A stretch of 64,000 nucleotides of DNA from Cellulophaga fucicola. GTDB lineage: Bacteria; Bacteroidota; Bacteroidia; Flavobacteriales; Flavobacteriaceae. The notes below the pieces were generated by a model. It did no database searches, was not told the origin of the DNA, and saw nothing but the letters and a program-made list of their open reading frames with translations. A program made the position numbers and the translations under genes. Shown here piece after piece: positions 19,583 through 29,116 of the stretch. The stretch lies in assembly GCF_900119145.1 (NCBI RefSeq), contig NZ_FPIY01000003.1, positions 348,299 to 412,298 of the forward strand, given 5' to 3'. Each line of letters begins with the position of its first letter. Position 1 is the stretch's first letter.

Positions 19583-19887
19583 CTTAGGGTTTATTATAGC
19601 GTCCACAAGTCAATTTTTTTTGATACAAGTGGTTGGTTTTGGTTAATAGTTTTACTAAAAGTAGTAATTTTAAAGTTATTATTTTTAACTAGTTATGCTT
19701 TAAAACACAACTTTTAACAAACTATTTAGCCCCCTTTTTCTTTTTGGTGTAGTTAACAATAGGTTTATTCTTAATAATATAAGGCTTAGCAAGGCATTTT
19801 AGTACAAAATTGTTTTTACAAGGAACATTAAATAAATTTTTAAGAAGAATTCTATTTAATAATCATAGAGAACATGAACAATATATT

Positions 19888-21306
19888 TTAGGCAGAGGTA
19901 TTTTTATAAGCAGAAGATCCTTCTGCTTTCTTTTGTAAATGTATATCTATAGTAAACCTAAATGTGGTGCCTAATTCCCAGTTGTTTTCTAAGCTTAATT
20001 TTCCTCCTAACATTTGTGTATATGCCTTTGCTATTGCCAGGCCAATACCAGAACCGTGCAAAGCATTTTTATGTTCGGTATCTACTTGATAAAAAGCGTT
20101 AAAAATAGATTCAAATTTATCTTGCGGAATACCAATTCCGGTATCTTTAATTAAGAATTCAATGGTATTTTCATCACTATAAAAACATCTAAAATCTATA
20201 GACCCTTTTTCTGTGTATTTAATGGCATTTTCTAATAGTTGTTTAAGTACTTCTTTTAACTTTTCGCTGTCTGAATGTATAATTGCTTCATTGGCATTAA
20301 TTAAGTTATTTTTTGCAAAAACAATGCCTTTTTCCTTGGCAGCAGGTGCCAAAGTTGCGTAAACTTCGTCTATAACATCAGATATATTAAAAGTAGAGGC
20401 ATTTACTTGCATTAGTCCGGTTTCTACTTTAGAAATGTTAACAATACTAGCTATTAAGTTTATAAGCCTAGTACCATTGTTTTCTATAAGTTTTATGTAA
20501 TCTTGGTATTCTTTATCGTCTTTATTATATTCCTTTAAAAAATCTGTAGTACCCAAAATACCATACATTGGTGTGCCAACTTCGTGACTTAAATTTGTTA
20601 AGAAAGCAGTTTTTAGTTGTTCAGATTTTTCAGCTCTAATTTTTGCAGAAACGGCATCGTTGTGTTTTACAATTAGTTCTTGTTGTAATTTTGTTTCTTT
20701 TATAAAGGCTCTGTGTAATTGGTTTATTAAAAACGAAATAGAGAAAATAATTACCAAGTTAAATAGTAAGTTATTTAAAGCTATAATAATGAACTCTGTA
20801 AAATGATAATTAACAGTATACACAAGCTCAATAACATTAAAATAATAACTTAATAATATAAGCGTATAAATTAACATAGCTATAAAAAAGGAATACAGGC
20901 CCGCTTTTCGCCCACTATAAAGTGTAATAATACTGGTAGTCATAAATAAAAGCACAGGACCATTACCACTTAGTTCGTGATTTATAAACAATACAGAAGA
21001 TAATAAAAGCAGATTTGCAGAGAATATATTTTTTTTAGCACTTAAAGTCAAGGGCTTAAAAAAAGTAACAAATAATACAACACCTATTGCAAAAGTATCT
21101 GTGAATACTACAATCCAATTTTCATTTATAAAACCAACTATTACTGTTGGTATATAAGCAATAACACCAATAAGTGTAACTAATAGTAATATAGAGATAA
21201 ACAAGATGCTTCTAAAATAAGCTATGCTTGTTTGTTCTTTTTCTTGTGTAAGATTAGTATAATCTAAATACCATTGCAGGTAAGATTTCCACCATTTTTG
21301 AATCAT
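19888..21306 (-). CDS. Membrane histidine kinase, paralogue 2
   Basis: 472 residues with the same layout as the neighbour: MIQKWWKSY start, about six membrane helices, HisKA (SHEVGTPMYGILG, again Gly in place of Arg) and HATPase_c (LLENAIKYTEKG, DTGIGIP, GSGIGLAIA). The catalytic half is much more alike between the two than the membrane half, which suggests duplication followed by divergence of sensing. No partner regulator is adjacent. The 305-nt gap between the two kinases (19583-19887) shows no gene and no clear hairpin. Confidence 0.9.
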   Translation of the reverse strand: MIQKWWKSYLQWYLDYTNLTQEKEQTSIAYFRSILFISILLLVTLIGVIAYIPTVIVGFINENWIVVFTDTFAIGVVLFVTFFKPLTLSAKKNIFSANLLLLSSVLFINHELSGNGPVLLFMTTSIITLYSGRKAGLYSFFIAMLIYTLILLSYYFNVIELVYTVNYHFTEFIIIALNNLLFNLVIIFSISFLINQLHRAFIKETKLQQELIVKHNDAVSAKIRAEKSEQLKTAFLTNLSHEVGTPMYGILGTTDFLKEYNKDDKEYQDYIKLIENNGTRLINLIASIVNISKVETGLMQVNASTFNISDVIDEVYATLAPAAKEKGIVFAKNNLINANEAIIHSDSEKLKEVLKQLLENAIKYTEKGSIDFRCFYSDENTIEFLIKDTGIGIPQDKFESIFNAFYQVDTEHKNALHGSGIGLAIAKAYTQMLGGKLSLENNWELGTTFRFTIDIHLQKKAEGSSAYKNTSA

Positions 21307-21596
21307 TTTCTATGTGTATATGTAGTACACTAGCAACAGGAAAGTTACTAATGCTTGGGGTTTTTAATTGACTACACTATAAGAACGTTCTCAGAGCCTT
21401 TCTATTTTTTAGAATATTGGTTTTTCGTTGAACGGGCGTTTTTTAGTAAAAAACTTAAGAATAAGTTTACAATAAGCTATGTTTTTTTAACCTTAAGTAA
21501 ACCTTTAAATTCTTTTTTATATAATGTCCCCTTTTTTATTTCAGTATCGTTATAAGGTTGAAGTTTAATTTATTACTAATTTTAAAACAAAAAACG

Positions 21597-21947
21597 ATGA
21601 AAGATTTTATGCTAATTTTTATTGGAAAAGAATATACAGACCTAGGCCTTTCTCCAGAACAAATGCAAGAACGTATGGGTAAATGGTTTGCTTGGAGCCA
21701 AAAAATGGAAAAGCAAGGTATTGTAAAACACGGAGAGGCTTTACACCCAGAAGTAAGACAAATTAGTGGTCCTAACAGAACGGTTACAGACCGTACAGCT
21801 GCAGAACTTAAAGAAATTGTTGGGGGTTATTATATGATAAAAGCTAAAGATTTAGATGCAGCATGTGCAATTGCGCAAGATTTTCCAGATTTTGATCTTG
21901 GTAATACCGTAGAGGTACGTGAGGTAATGGTTTTTGATAATTTCTAA
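21597..21947 (+). CDS. DGPF/YCII-related protein, partner of an ECF sigma factor
   Basis: 116 residues from the ATG at 21597. It resembles the YCII-related (DGPF) family: MKDFMLIFIGKEY start, PEQMQERMGKWFAWSQKMEK, and YYMIKAKDLDAACAIAQDFPDF. In other bacteria such genes sit beside ECF42-type sigma factors. Here the sigma-factor gene starts 2 nt after its stop. An in-frame upstream start at 21558 would add a non-conserved Leu/Lys-rich leader, so I rejected it. The 290-nt region upstream (21307-21596) shows no other gene. Confidence 0.85.
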   Translation: MKDFMLIFIGKEYTDLGLSPEQMQERMGKWFAWSQKMEKQGIVKHGEALHPEVRQISGPNRTVTDRTAAELKEIVGGYYMIKAKDLDAACAIAQDFPDFDLGNTVEVREVMVFDNF

Positions 21948-21949
21948 GA

Positions 21950-23194
21950 ATGCAAGAACAACAAGTAATAGACCATCTTTTTAGACATCAGTACGGAAAG
22001 ATGGTTTCTATTTTAACGCGCATTTTTGGATTCAAAAATTTTGAACTTATAGAAGATGCCGTACAAGATACTTTTGCAAAAGCTACTGTGCAATGGCGTA
22101 CTAAAATTCCTGAAAACCCTGAAGCTTGGTTCACTACAGCGTCTAAAAATAGGGTGATAGATTTATTGCGAAAAATAGATGCTGATAAAAACCGAATAGA
22201 GAAGTTAAAGTATAGTGTTTCGGCAATCTCGTTTACTAATTTATTTGAAAAAGAAGAAATACAAGACAGTGAATTAAGAATGATTTTTACTGCATGCCAC
22301 CCTCTACTAAATTCTAAAGACCAAATAGCGTTTGCATTAAAAACTATTGGCGGTTTTAGTACATCAGAAATAGCTGCAGCATTGCTTTTAAAACCAGAAA
22401 CAGTAAAGAAGCGTTTAGCTAGAGCTAAGAAAACAATTGTAGATAAAAATATAGATTTTAAATTTCCAGCAAAGAATAAGCTGCAAGAACGTTTACATAG
22501 CGCGTTAGAGGTAATTTACCTTATTTTTAACGAAGGTTTTCACTCTAACCACAAAAAGTTATTGGTGCGCAAAGAATTATGCGGAGAAGCGCTTAGATTA
22601 ACTAAAATGATTTTATCTAAAGATGAATTAAGGTGCGGAGCCAGTTATGCCTTATTTTCTTTAATGTGTTTTCATTCGTCTCGTTTAGAGGCTAAGGTAG
22701 ATTCAGATTTTAATAGTATCAATTTAAAAAACCAAGATCGTACCAAATGGTATTTTCCTTTAATTAATTTAGGACACAATGCTTTAGAGAAAGCAGAAGA
22801 CTACTCAGATTTTTCTACATATCATTTAGAGGCGGCTATTGCTGCAGAACACGTAAAAGCCAAAACATTTGAAGAAACCAATTGGCAAAAAATTCTAACA
22901 TTATACAAGCAATTGCAAGAGAATGATAAAAATGCAGTTGTTTCTTTGGCTATGGCAATTGTGTTTATACAGTTACAGCAACCAGAAAAAGCGTTAGAAA
23001 TATTAGAAGAGTTAAGTCCGTCTAGCTTAGAACAACGATCTTATTTGTATTATGGGGTAAAGGCAAAATATTACCAAAGTACGGGTAATGTTAGCGCTGC
23101 TGTTAATTGTTTAAATACAGCCATTACTAAAGTAACCAACCAGGTAGAAAAGGCATATTTAACTAAGAAAAGAGATGGGTTGCTTACACTATAA
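21950..23194 (+). CDS. ECF RNA polymerase sigma factor with C-terminal extension (ECF42-like)
   Basis: 414 residues. Sigma region 2 is at the N-terminus (FELIEDAVQDTFAKA, NPEAWFTTASKNRVIDLLRK). Region 4 follows (LRMIFTACHPLL, KTIGGFSTSEIAAALLLKPETVKKRLARA). The remaining half is a helical DUF6596/TPR-like extension with NEGFHSNH. This layout, together with the DGPF partner directly upstream, matches the ECF42 group, which has no anti-sigma factor. Its 3' end overlaps the convergent phosphotransferase gene by 11 nt, so there is no room for a terminator between them. Confidence 0.92.
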   Translation: MQEQQVIDHLFRHQYGKMVSILTRIFGFKNFELIEDAVQDTFAKATVQWRTKIPENPEAWFTTASKNRVIDLLRKIDADKNRIEKLKYSVSAISFTNLFEKEEIQDSELRMIFTACHPLLNSKDQIAFALKTIGGFSTSEIAAALLLKPETVKKRLARAKKTIVDKNIDFKFPAKNKLQERLHSALEVIYLIFNEGFHSNHKKLLVRKELCGEALRLTKMILSKDELRCGASYALFSLMCFHSSRLEAKVDSDFNSINLKNQDRTKWYFPLINLGHNALEKAEDYSDFSTYHLEAAIAAEHVKAKTFEETNWQKILTLYKQLQENDKNAVVSLAMAIVFIQLQQPEKALEILEELSPSSLEQRSYLYYGVKAKYYQSTGNVSAAVNCLNTAITKVTNQVEKAYLTKKRDGLLTL

Positions 23195-24182
23195 AAGCAT
23201 TTTGGTTTTCTTCGCAAAAGCTTGTCCAGTTTTTTAATCTTCCTAAATACATTTTTAGGTAGTTTTCACTTAAAAATATATTAGACCAATCAAAACGTTG
23301 TGCTTGTACTCCTAAATAAAACAACCAAATGGCTTTGCCTGCTGTAGGTATTAAGTCTAATTCTTGTTTTGTAAGTGCTCTTTGTTTTTGGTAGCCTTTT
23401 AAAAACTCTTTTACTTTCAACTCGTACGCCTCTTTATCTGTTTCTATATGAAAAAGCTGCATACAGAAATAAGCAACATCTAACACCAAATAACCGTTGC
23501 CACAAAAATCGAAATCGAAAATTGTAATTTCTCTGTTATCGGTAATGCTCATATTATCATACCAAATATCTAAATGAATAATACCTTTTGGTATATCATC
23601 TAAGGCTATATCTTTAAAGGTGTTTGTAACTTGTTCTCCTTGTGCTTTAACAAATTTAAGTTCTGGTAAATCTTCAGAAAAATACGTCTTTAAAAAGTCA
23701 TATGGCTTATGAACAAGGGTATCTGTAGTATAATTTACACGTGCTACAGTTTTATGAATGGTAACATTATGTATTTTACCCATTAAAGCACCAACTGCAA
23801 AACTAGTTTCATGATCTATAAACCTTACTTTTCCTCCTTCAGCAAAAGAAAAAAGTACTGCATAACGCTTACCTTCCGGAGCGTGTATAGTTTGTAAATA
23901 TGCACTGTTTTTATCTTTTAAAGCATAAGACACAGACAACTCGTTTCTTTTTAAAAGTTCTAAAAGTTTAATTTCTTCTAGAATTTCTTGTTTAGATCTC
24001 CAATTGCAAGAATACACACGCAAAACATATGTAGTGTCTTTGTTTTTTAAAAAGTAGGTGTGGTTTATGCCTGTTCTAAATAAAGTACAGTTAAAATCAC
24101 TAGATAAATTGTATTGTTCTTTTACCAGCAAGCCTAAAGCTGTTGCAGATAGGGTAGAGGCAGTTGCTGGAAAATGTGTCAT
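23184..24182 (-). CDS. Phosphotransferase (APH/SrkA-like kinase fold)
   Basis: 332 residues of the aminoglycoside-phosphotransferase/choline-kinase fold. The catalytic loop is GIIHLDIWYDNMSI (HxDxxxxN) and the metal-binding motif is TIFDFDFCGNG. Such proteins in Bacteroidota resemble SrkA/homoserine-kinase-II-type enzymes. The substrate is unknown and antibiotic resistance should not be assumed. The ATG overlaps the stop of the 50-aa membrane gene upstream (ATGA), suggesting translational coupling. Confidence 0.85.
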   Translation of the reverse strand: MTHFPATASTLSATALGLLVKEQYNLSSDFNCTLFRTGINHTYFLKNKDTTYVLRVYSCNWRSKQEILEEIKLLELLKRNELSVSYALKDKNSAYLQTIHAPEGKRYAVLFSFAEGGKVRFIDHETSFAVGALMGKIHNVTIHKTVARVNYTTDTLVHKPYDFLKTYFSEDLPELKFVKAQGEQVTNTFKDIALDDIPKGIIHLDIWYDNMSITDNREITIFDFDFCGNGYLVLDVAYFCMQLFHIETDKEAYELKVKEFLKGYQKQRALTKQELDLIPTAGKAIWLFYLGVQAQRFDWSNIFLSENYLKMYLGRLKNWTSFCEENQNAFIV

Positions 24183-24331
24183 TTTTTAAAGAATAATCTT
24201 CCGCTTGCAATGTAAGCCGCTGCTGGAATAAAGATGAGGTAATTGTAATTTGTTATTTCAAAATATAAAAAAGACAATGCCATTACTATGACTAGCAATA
24301 GCATTAAAATTTCGAATTGTTTTTTCTTCAA
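24179..24331 (-). CDS. 50-residue membrane protein
   Basis: The frame runs from a TTG at 24331 to a TGA at 24179 and encodes about 50 residues: a basic start (KKKQFE), a membrane helix (ILMLLLVIVMALSFLYF), a short loop and a second hydrophobic stretch (YLIFIPAAAYIAS), then GRLFFKK. It starts 4 nt after the DoxX gene stop, and its stop overlaps the phosphotransferase ATG, so it fills the space exactly. The start codon is not certain. Confidence 0.6.
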   Translation of the reverse strand: MKKKQFEILMLLLVIVMALSFLYFEITNYNYLIFIPAAAYIASGRLFFKK

Positions 24332-24335
24332 ATGT

Positions 24336-24737
24336 CTACTTATTAGCTAATAGGTAAAGTAGAAATATAGCAGGCATAAAGTAAATAACTATGGTTTTTG
24401 CACCTTCGTAATCTTTAGCTATTCGCTGACCAAATAGTAAGAACAACAATGTAATACAAGATAAAATAGTACCGTAAATAGCCATACTGCTTTTGCCGTC
24501 TATAATAAATTGTACAACACCAAAGCCACAAAGTGCACCAGCTATAACCTCTATCACTAAGATAATACCTAATAATAACGGAACCGTGTTTTTTAAAGGC
24601 GTAGCACTAAAATGCCCTTTTAGCCAAGATAGGTTTCCTTTCCAGTCTGCAACCTTATCAAAACCACTTTGCAAAAAAGTAATAATTAAAAAGATTAGCA
24701 ATAGTACTTCTGTAATATTTTCGTGTAAATTATTCAT
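24336..24737 (-). CDS. DoxX-like membrane protein
   Basis: 133 residues, four membrane helices, with the DoxX-family pattern at the first helix (IFLIITFLQSGFDKVADWKGNLSWLKGHF) and the second helix (LLLGIILVIEVIAGALCGFG). The function of such proteins is poorly defined; some act in redox or sulfur metabolism. It starts 3 nt after holB and is followed at once by the 50-aa membrane gene. Confidence 0.85.
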   Translation of the reverse strand: MNNLHENITEVLLLIFLIITFLQSGFDKVADWKGNLSWLKGHFSATPLKNTVPLLLGIILVIEVIAGALCGFGVVQFIIDGKSSMAIYGTILSCITLLFLLFGQRIAKDYEGAKTIVIYFMPAIFLLYLLANK

Positions 24738-24740
24738 TTT

Positions 24741-25892
24741 TTAGTTTGCTTTTTTATGTAAAAATCTAGTTAGTTTTATAGATAAATCGGTTAAAATTAG
24801 TTTTGCATTACCATTACGTTCTATATGGTACATTGCTGTTTCTAGCTCTGTAATAATGTCTATAATGTTATTCTCATGAATAAAGGGTGCAAACTTTTCT
24901 AGTTTAAAACCTTCTACGTGTATTTCCATAAAAGCCAACTCTTTTGTGTTGTAATTTACCAACATTGCTTGGCGCATTATAGCCATACAATAGGTCAGGA
25001 ATTTTTTCTGTGTTTCCCTTCCTGTTTTTGCAATTTCGTTACTCCATAAAATTAAATCTTGTATTGCTGCTTTGTTTCCTTTTGCTCTAAATGCAGAACG
25101 CACCCATTGTACAAACCATTTTTCAAAAACAAGATCTTCAGAATCATTGTTCATTAAATCTAATGCTTTATTAAAATTGCCATTAGCTTCATGTGCAATT
25201 TTAAAAGCGGCTTGTTGGTTTAAACCTTTTTTTATTAATGCAGATGTTATTGCGTTTTCAGCCAAAGGCGGAAAATGTAAAATCTGACATCTAGAACGTA
25301 TGGTTTGTATTATTTGCTCTTCATCTTCAGCAATTAAAATAAATATGGTTTTTTCTGGTGGCTCTTCAATAAGTTTAAGCAATTTGTTTGCTGCGGCAGT
25401 ATTCATTTTATCAGCCATCCAAACAATCATCACCTTATAACCACCTTCATAAGACTTTAAGGACAGTTTTTTTACAATGTCTTGGGCTTCATCTACACCA
25501 ATTTGGCCTTGTTTTTTTTCAATACCAATAAGTCGGTACCAGTCAAACAAATTACCATAAGGCTGCTCGTTTACAAACTGTCGCCAATCTTGCATATAGT
25601 GGTTACTAACTGCGTGGCTTTTTACTTTGTCCGAGTTGGTTACCGGAAAAGCAAAATGCATATCTGGGTGCGATAAATTTCCGCATTTTAAATTGCAAGC
25701 TTCTATACCGCCTGTGTTTTCGGCATCTGTATTTTTACACAACATATATTGTGCATAAGCAATTGCCATTGGTAAAGTGCCACAACCCTCATTACCCACA
25801 AATAATTGTGCATGCGGAATTCTACCTGCATCTGCGCTTAAACACAAGTGCTTTTTTATATGAGAAAGTCCTAAAATATCTTGAAATAGCAT
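24741..25892 (-). CDS. holB: DNA polymerase III clamp-loader delta-prime subunit
   Basis: 383 residues from the ATG at 25892. Clamp-loader AAA+ fold: MLFQDILGLSHIKKHL, a degenerate P-loop (GNEGCGTLPMA, Lys missing, as expected for delta-prime), Cys residues in the zinc-module region, DEAQDIVKKLSLKSYEGGYKVMIV, and the sensor EEPPEKTIFILIAEDEEQIIQTIRSRCQ. An upstream in-frame start six residues earlier gives a non-conserved start. It leads a minus-strand operon with doxX, the 50-aa gene and the phosphotransferase, and is divergent from pgk. Confidence 0.92.
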   Translation of the reverse strand: MLFQDILGLSHIKKHLCLSADAGRIPHAQLFVGNEGCGTLPMAIAYAQYMLCKNTDAENTGGIEACNLKCGNLSHPDMHFAFPVTNSDKVKSHAVSNHYMQDWRQFVNEQPYGNLFDWYRLIGIEKKQGQIGVDEAQDIVKKLSLKSYEGGYKVMIVWMADKMNTAAANKLLKLIEEPPEKTIFILIAEDEEQIIQTIRSRCQILHFPPLAENAITSALIKKGLNQQAAFKIAHEANGNFNKALDLMNNDSEDLVFEKWFVQWVRSAFRAKGNKAAIQDLILWSNEIAKTGRETQKKFLTYCMAIMRQAMLVNYNTKELAFMEIHVEGFKLEKFAPFIHENNIIDIITELETAMYHIERNGNAKLILTDLSIKLTRFLHKKAN

Positions 25893-26116
25893 AACGTCAA
25901 AGATATGCAAAGTGAGCGCAACTAAAAATTTTGTTATGGGGTAAAAATAGCAGCTTTTAGGTTTTATTATTCTTGTTTTTTCTAAAATGATGCCATAGTA
26001 AATGTAAATAACATAAAAATGATGGCCTAAAAAGCTTTTTATGATAATGATATTGACTTTACGCTGTTCAAAGCTAAAAATACTGTTAATGGTTTTACAT
26101 GCTATACTTAAATCTT

Positions 26117-26124
26117 TACATTTG
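26117..26124 (+). promoter_or_regulatory. Candidate -7 promoter element of pgk
   Basis: TACATTTG matches TAnnTTTG exactly and ends 45 nt before the pgk ATG. A clear TTG -33 box is not seen. Confidence 0.45.
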
Positions 26125-26169
26125 GTGTTTGTTAAACGTAACAGAGCAAAAATTAAACCTAAGTATAGT

Positions 26170-27360
26170 ATGAAAACGATAAACGATTTTAATTTTGAAA
26201 ATAAGAGAGCATTAATTCGTGTAGATTTTAATGTTCCTATGGATGAAAATTTTAATGTAACAGATACTAACCGTATTGAAGCTGCAAAGCCAACAATTAT
26301 AAAAGTGTTAGAAGATGGTGGTAGTGTTGTTTTAATGAGTCACTTAGGTAGACCAAAAGGGCAAGTTGTTCCAGAATTATCTCTAGAACATATCTGTAGT
26401 AAAGTGTCTGAAGTTTTAGGCGTACAAGTAAATTTTGTTGCTAGTTCTGTAGGCGAAGAAGCAGAAAAAGCAGCTTCTAGTTTGGTAAGCGGACAAGTGT
26501 TATTGTTAGAAAACTTACGTTTTAATGCAGAAGAAGAAAAAGGCGGAGAAGCATTTGCAGAACAACTATCTAAATTAGGAGATGTTTACATTAACGATGC
26601 TTTTGGTACAGCGCACAGAGCACATGCATCTACAACAGTTGTTGCTAAATTTTTTCCAGAAAATAAATGTTTTGGTTCTTTATTAGCCAAAGAAATTACA
26701 GCTATAGATAAAGTAATGGAAACAGGTGAAAAGCCAGTTACTGCAATTTTGGGAGGCGCAAAAGTTTCTTCTAAAATTACCATTATAGAGAATATTTTAG
26801 ATAAAGTAGACCACTTAATTATTGGTGGTGGTATGACGTATACTTTTGTAAAAGCTAAAGGCGGACAAGTGGGGGATTCTATCTGCGAAGACGATAAAAT
26901 GGAATTAGCATTAGAAATTTTAAAACAGGCAAAAGCAAAAGGCGTAGAAGTACATATACCTGTAGATGTAATTGCAGCAGATGATTTTAGTAATACTGCA
27001 AACACTAAAATAGTAGACGTAGATAAGATTGAAGCTGGTTGGCAAGGTTTAGATGCCGGACCAAAAACGTTAGAGATATTTAAAGAAGTTATTTTAAAAT
27101 CTAAAACAATACTTTGGAATGGACCAATTGGTGTTTTTGAAATGGAAAGTTTTGCAAACGGAACTATCTCTATAGGAAACAATATAGCTGAAGCTACAAA
27201 AAACGGTGCCTTCTCTTTAGTAGGTGGTGGCGATTCTGTAGCGGCTGTTAAACAATTCGGTTTTCAAGACAAAGTTAGCTATGTGTCTACTGGTGGCGGG
27301 GCAATGTTAGAAAGCTTAGAGGGTAAATCTTTACCTGGAATTGCTGCTATTAAAGCATAA
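26170..27360 (+). CDS. pgk: Phosphoglycerate kinase
   Basis: 396 residues, the usual Pgk length, from the ATG at 26170. It converts 1,3-bisphosphoglycerate and ADP to 3-phosphoglycerate and ATP in glycolysis. The signature is [21 protein letters not shown], the basic patch [19 protein letters not shown] and the nucleotide-binding [14 protein letters not shown] with STGGGAMLE are present. The open frame extends 43 codons upstream, but that part is not conserved and would overlap the promoter. Confidence 0.97.
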   Translation: MKTINDFNFENKRALIRVDFNVPMDENFNVTDTNRIEAAKPTIIKVLEDGGSVVLMSHLGRPKGQVVPELSLEHICSKVSEVLGVQVNFVASSVGEEAEKAASSLVSGQVLLLENLRFNAEEEKGGEAFAEQLSKLGDVYINDAFGTAHRAHASTTVVAKFFPENKCFGSLLAKEITAIDKVMETGEKPVTAILGGAKVSSKITIIENILDKVDHLIIGGGMTYTFVKAKGGQVGDSICEDDKMELALEILKQAKAKGVEVHIPVDVIAADDFSNTANTKIVDVDKIEAGWQGLDAGPKTLEIFKEVILKSKTILWNGPIGVFEMESFANGTISIGNNIAEATKNGAFSLVGGGDSVAAVKQFGFQDKVSYVSTGGGAMLESLEGKSLPGIAAIKA

Positions 27361-27474
27361 AACTTAGCTTAGGCATAATTGTTGTGTGTTGTAAAAAGCG
27401 TTAAAAATTTTATTTTTAAATAAAAAAGTGCGACTTTACACCGCACCAACTAAACACGCCAAAATATAATTAAA

Positions 27475-29091
27475 ATGAAAAGTATTTATTTAGGAGTACT
27501 GTTGCTCTCTAGCGCCTCTATTTTTGCACAAGAAAAAGATAGTATATCGTCTATTACAGCAAGTCAAGAAATATTAAGTGTTATTAAAAATGACACTGTA
27601 GATTCTATAGCAAAAAAAGCAAGTAATATGCCTGAAAAGGTTAGACCTATTACTGCTCTTATTGTAAATGATTCTAATAAGACTAAGTATGAGTTGGCAG
27701 ACCATAAAAATGCCGCTGCTTACGATCGTTTGTGGTTAGAGCAAATGCGTAAGAGTGCTTCTCTTTATGATACTATTTACAATAAAATAGCAGATGAACG
27801 TATAGAAGACATGAAGGTTAGTCATATAGACTTACCTACAGATACTTTAAAAGCTAGGTTGGCTCGTTTAAATGCAAAAACACCTTTTAATGTAGAATAT
27901 AACGAGTCTTTAGAACGCGTTATAAAATCGTATCTTACTCGTAATAGAGGTCTAATGGAGCGTATGCAAACTGTTAGTCAGTTTTACTTTCCTATGTTTG
28001 AGCAGGAATTAGATAACTTTAATATGCCTTTAGAAATGAAATATTTGGCTATTATAGAATCTGCGCTTAATCCTAGGGCTAAATCTAGAGTTGGTGCAAC
28101 TGGTTTGTGGCAATTTATGTACGGTACAGGTAAAGAACAAAATTTAGAGGTTAATAGTTATGTAGATGAGCGTAGCGACCCTATAAAATCTACAAGAGCT
28201 GCATGCGAATATTTAACGCGTTTGTATAGTATTTATAACGATTGGGATTTAGCATTAGCAGCATATAATTCTGGACCAGGAAATGTAAATAAAGCAATTA
28301 GGCGTTCTGGTGGATATACAAATTACTGGAATATTAGAAATCATTTACCTAGAGAAACTGCTGGTTATGTTCCTGCATTTTTAGCTACTATGTATATTTT
28401 TGAATATGCCAAGGAACACGGTATATCTGGAGAAGTGGTAGAGCGTCCTTATTTTGAAACTGATACAGTGCACGTTAAAAGTCTTTTAACTTTTGATCAG
28501 ATTTCTAGATTTACTGGCGTTACAGTAGAAGAGTTAGAGGTTTTAAATCCATCATACAAATTAAATATAATTCCTTTTCAAGAAGGTAGAGACCACTCTT
28601 TACGCCTGCCAACAGGTGTTATGGGTAAGTTTGTAACTAATGAAGATGCTATTTATGTTTTAGCTGAAGAAGAATTAAAAAAAGAAGAAAAGCCATTAGC
28701 TAAATTGGTAGAGGCAGAGTCGCAATCTAGATATAGAGTTAGAAGCGGTGATTTTCTTGGTAAAATTGCAGAGAAATTTGGAGTTAGGGTTAGTGAAATT
28801 AAACGTTGGAACGGATTAAGAAGTAACAATTTAAAAATTGGACAGCGCTTAACTATCTATTCTAGAAATTCTAAAGCAATAGCATCTGCAAAACCACAAT
28901 ACAAGAAAAAGTCTATTCCGCCTGGTACTAAGACGCATACAGTGCAATCTGGAGATTCACTTTGGACCATTTCTCAAAAATATACTGGAATTTCTGTAGA
29001 CAATTTAAAAGATTGGAACGGTATTAGCGGTAAGAATCTTAAGCTAGGTACAAAAATTATGTTGTGCGATTGCTCTGAGAAAAAAATATAA
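27475..29091 (+). CDS. MltD-like lytic transglycosylase with two LysM domains
   Basis: 538 residues with an N-terminal signal peptide (LGVLLLSSASIFAQ). The SLT domain lies around residues 160-310, with the catalytic Glu in YLAIIESALNP, plus SRVGATGLWQFM and LALAAYNSGPGNV. Two LysM modules follow (RYRVRSGDFLGKIAEKFGV and THTVQSGDSLWTISQKYTG). Such periplasmic enzymes cleave the glycan strands of peptidoglycan. Downstream, the DUF4837 gene is 25 nt away and probably in the same operon. Confidence 0.93.
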   Translation: MKSIYLGVLLLSSASIFAQEKDSISSITASQEILSVIKNDTVDSIAKKASNMPEKVRPITALIVNDSNKTKYELADHKNAAAYDRLWLEQMRKSASLYDTIYNKIADERIEDMKVSHIDLPTDTLKARLARLNAKTPFNVEYNESLERVIKSYLTRNRGLMERMQTVSQFYFPMFEQELDNFNMPLEMKYLAIIESALNPRAKSRVGATGLWQFMYGTGKEQNLEVNSYVDERSDPIKSTRAACEYLTRLYSIYNDWDLALAAYNSGPGNVNKAIRRSGGYTNYWNIRNHLPRETAGYVPAFLATMYIFEYAKEHGISGEVVERPYFETDTVHVKSLLTFDQISRFTGVTVEELEVLNPSYKLNIIPFQEGRDHSLRLPTGVMGKFVTNEDAIYVLAEEELKKEEKPLAKLVEAESQSRYRVRSGDFLGKIAEKFGVRVSEIKRWNGLRSNNLKIGQRLTIYSRNSKAIASAKPQYKKKSIPPGTKTHTVQSGDSLWTISQKYTGISVDNLKDWNGISGKNLKLGTKIMLCDCSEKKI

Positions 29092-29116
29092 CCGTAATAA
29101 ACCAATTAGTCATCAG

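Noticed and set aside
23184-24182. Aminoglycoside-resistance gene
   Set aside because: Only the general APH fold motifs are visible and the operon context is housekeeping; resistance is not supported.
26041-26169. Long N-terminal extension of pgk
   Set aside because: The sequence is unlike Pgk, and a -7 promoter box lies within it.
26586-27182. 198-codon minus-strand frame
   Set aside because: It lies wholly antisense to pgk and has no recognisable features; a shadow frame caused by codon bias.
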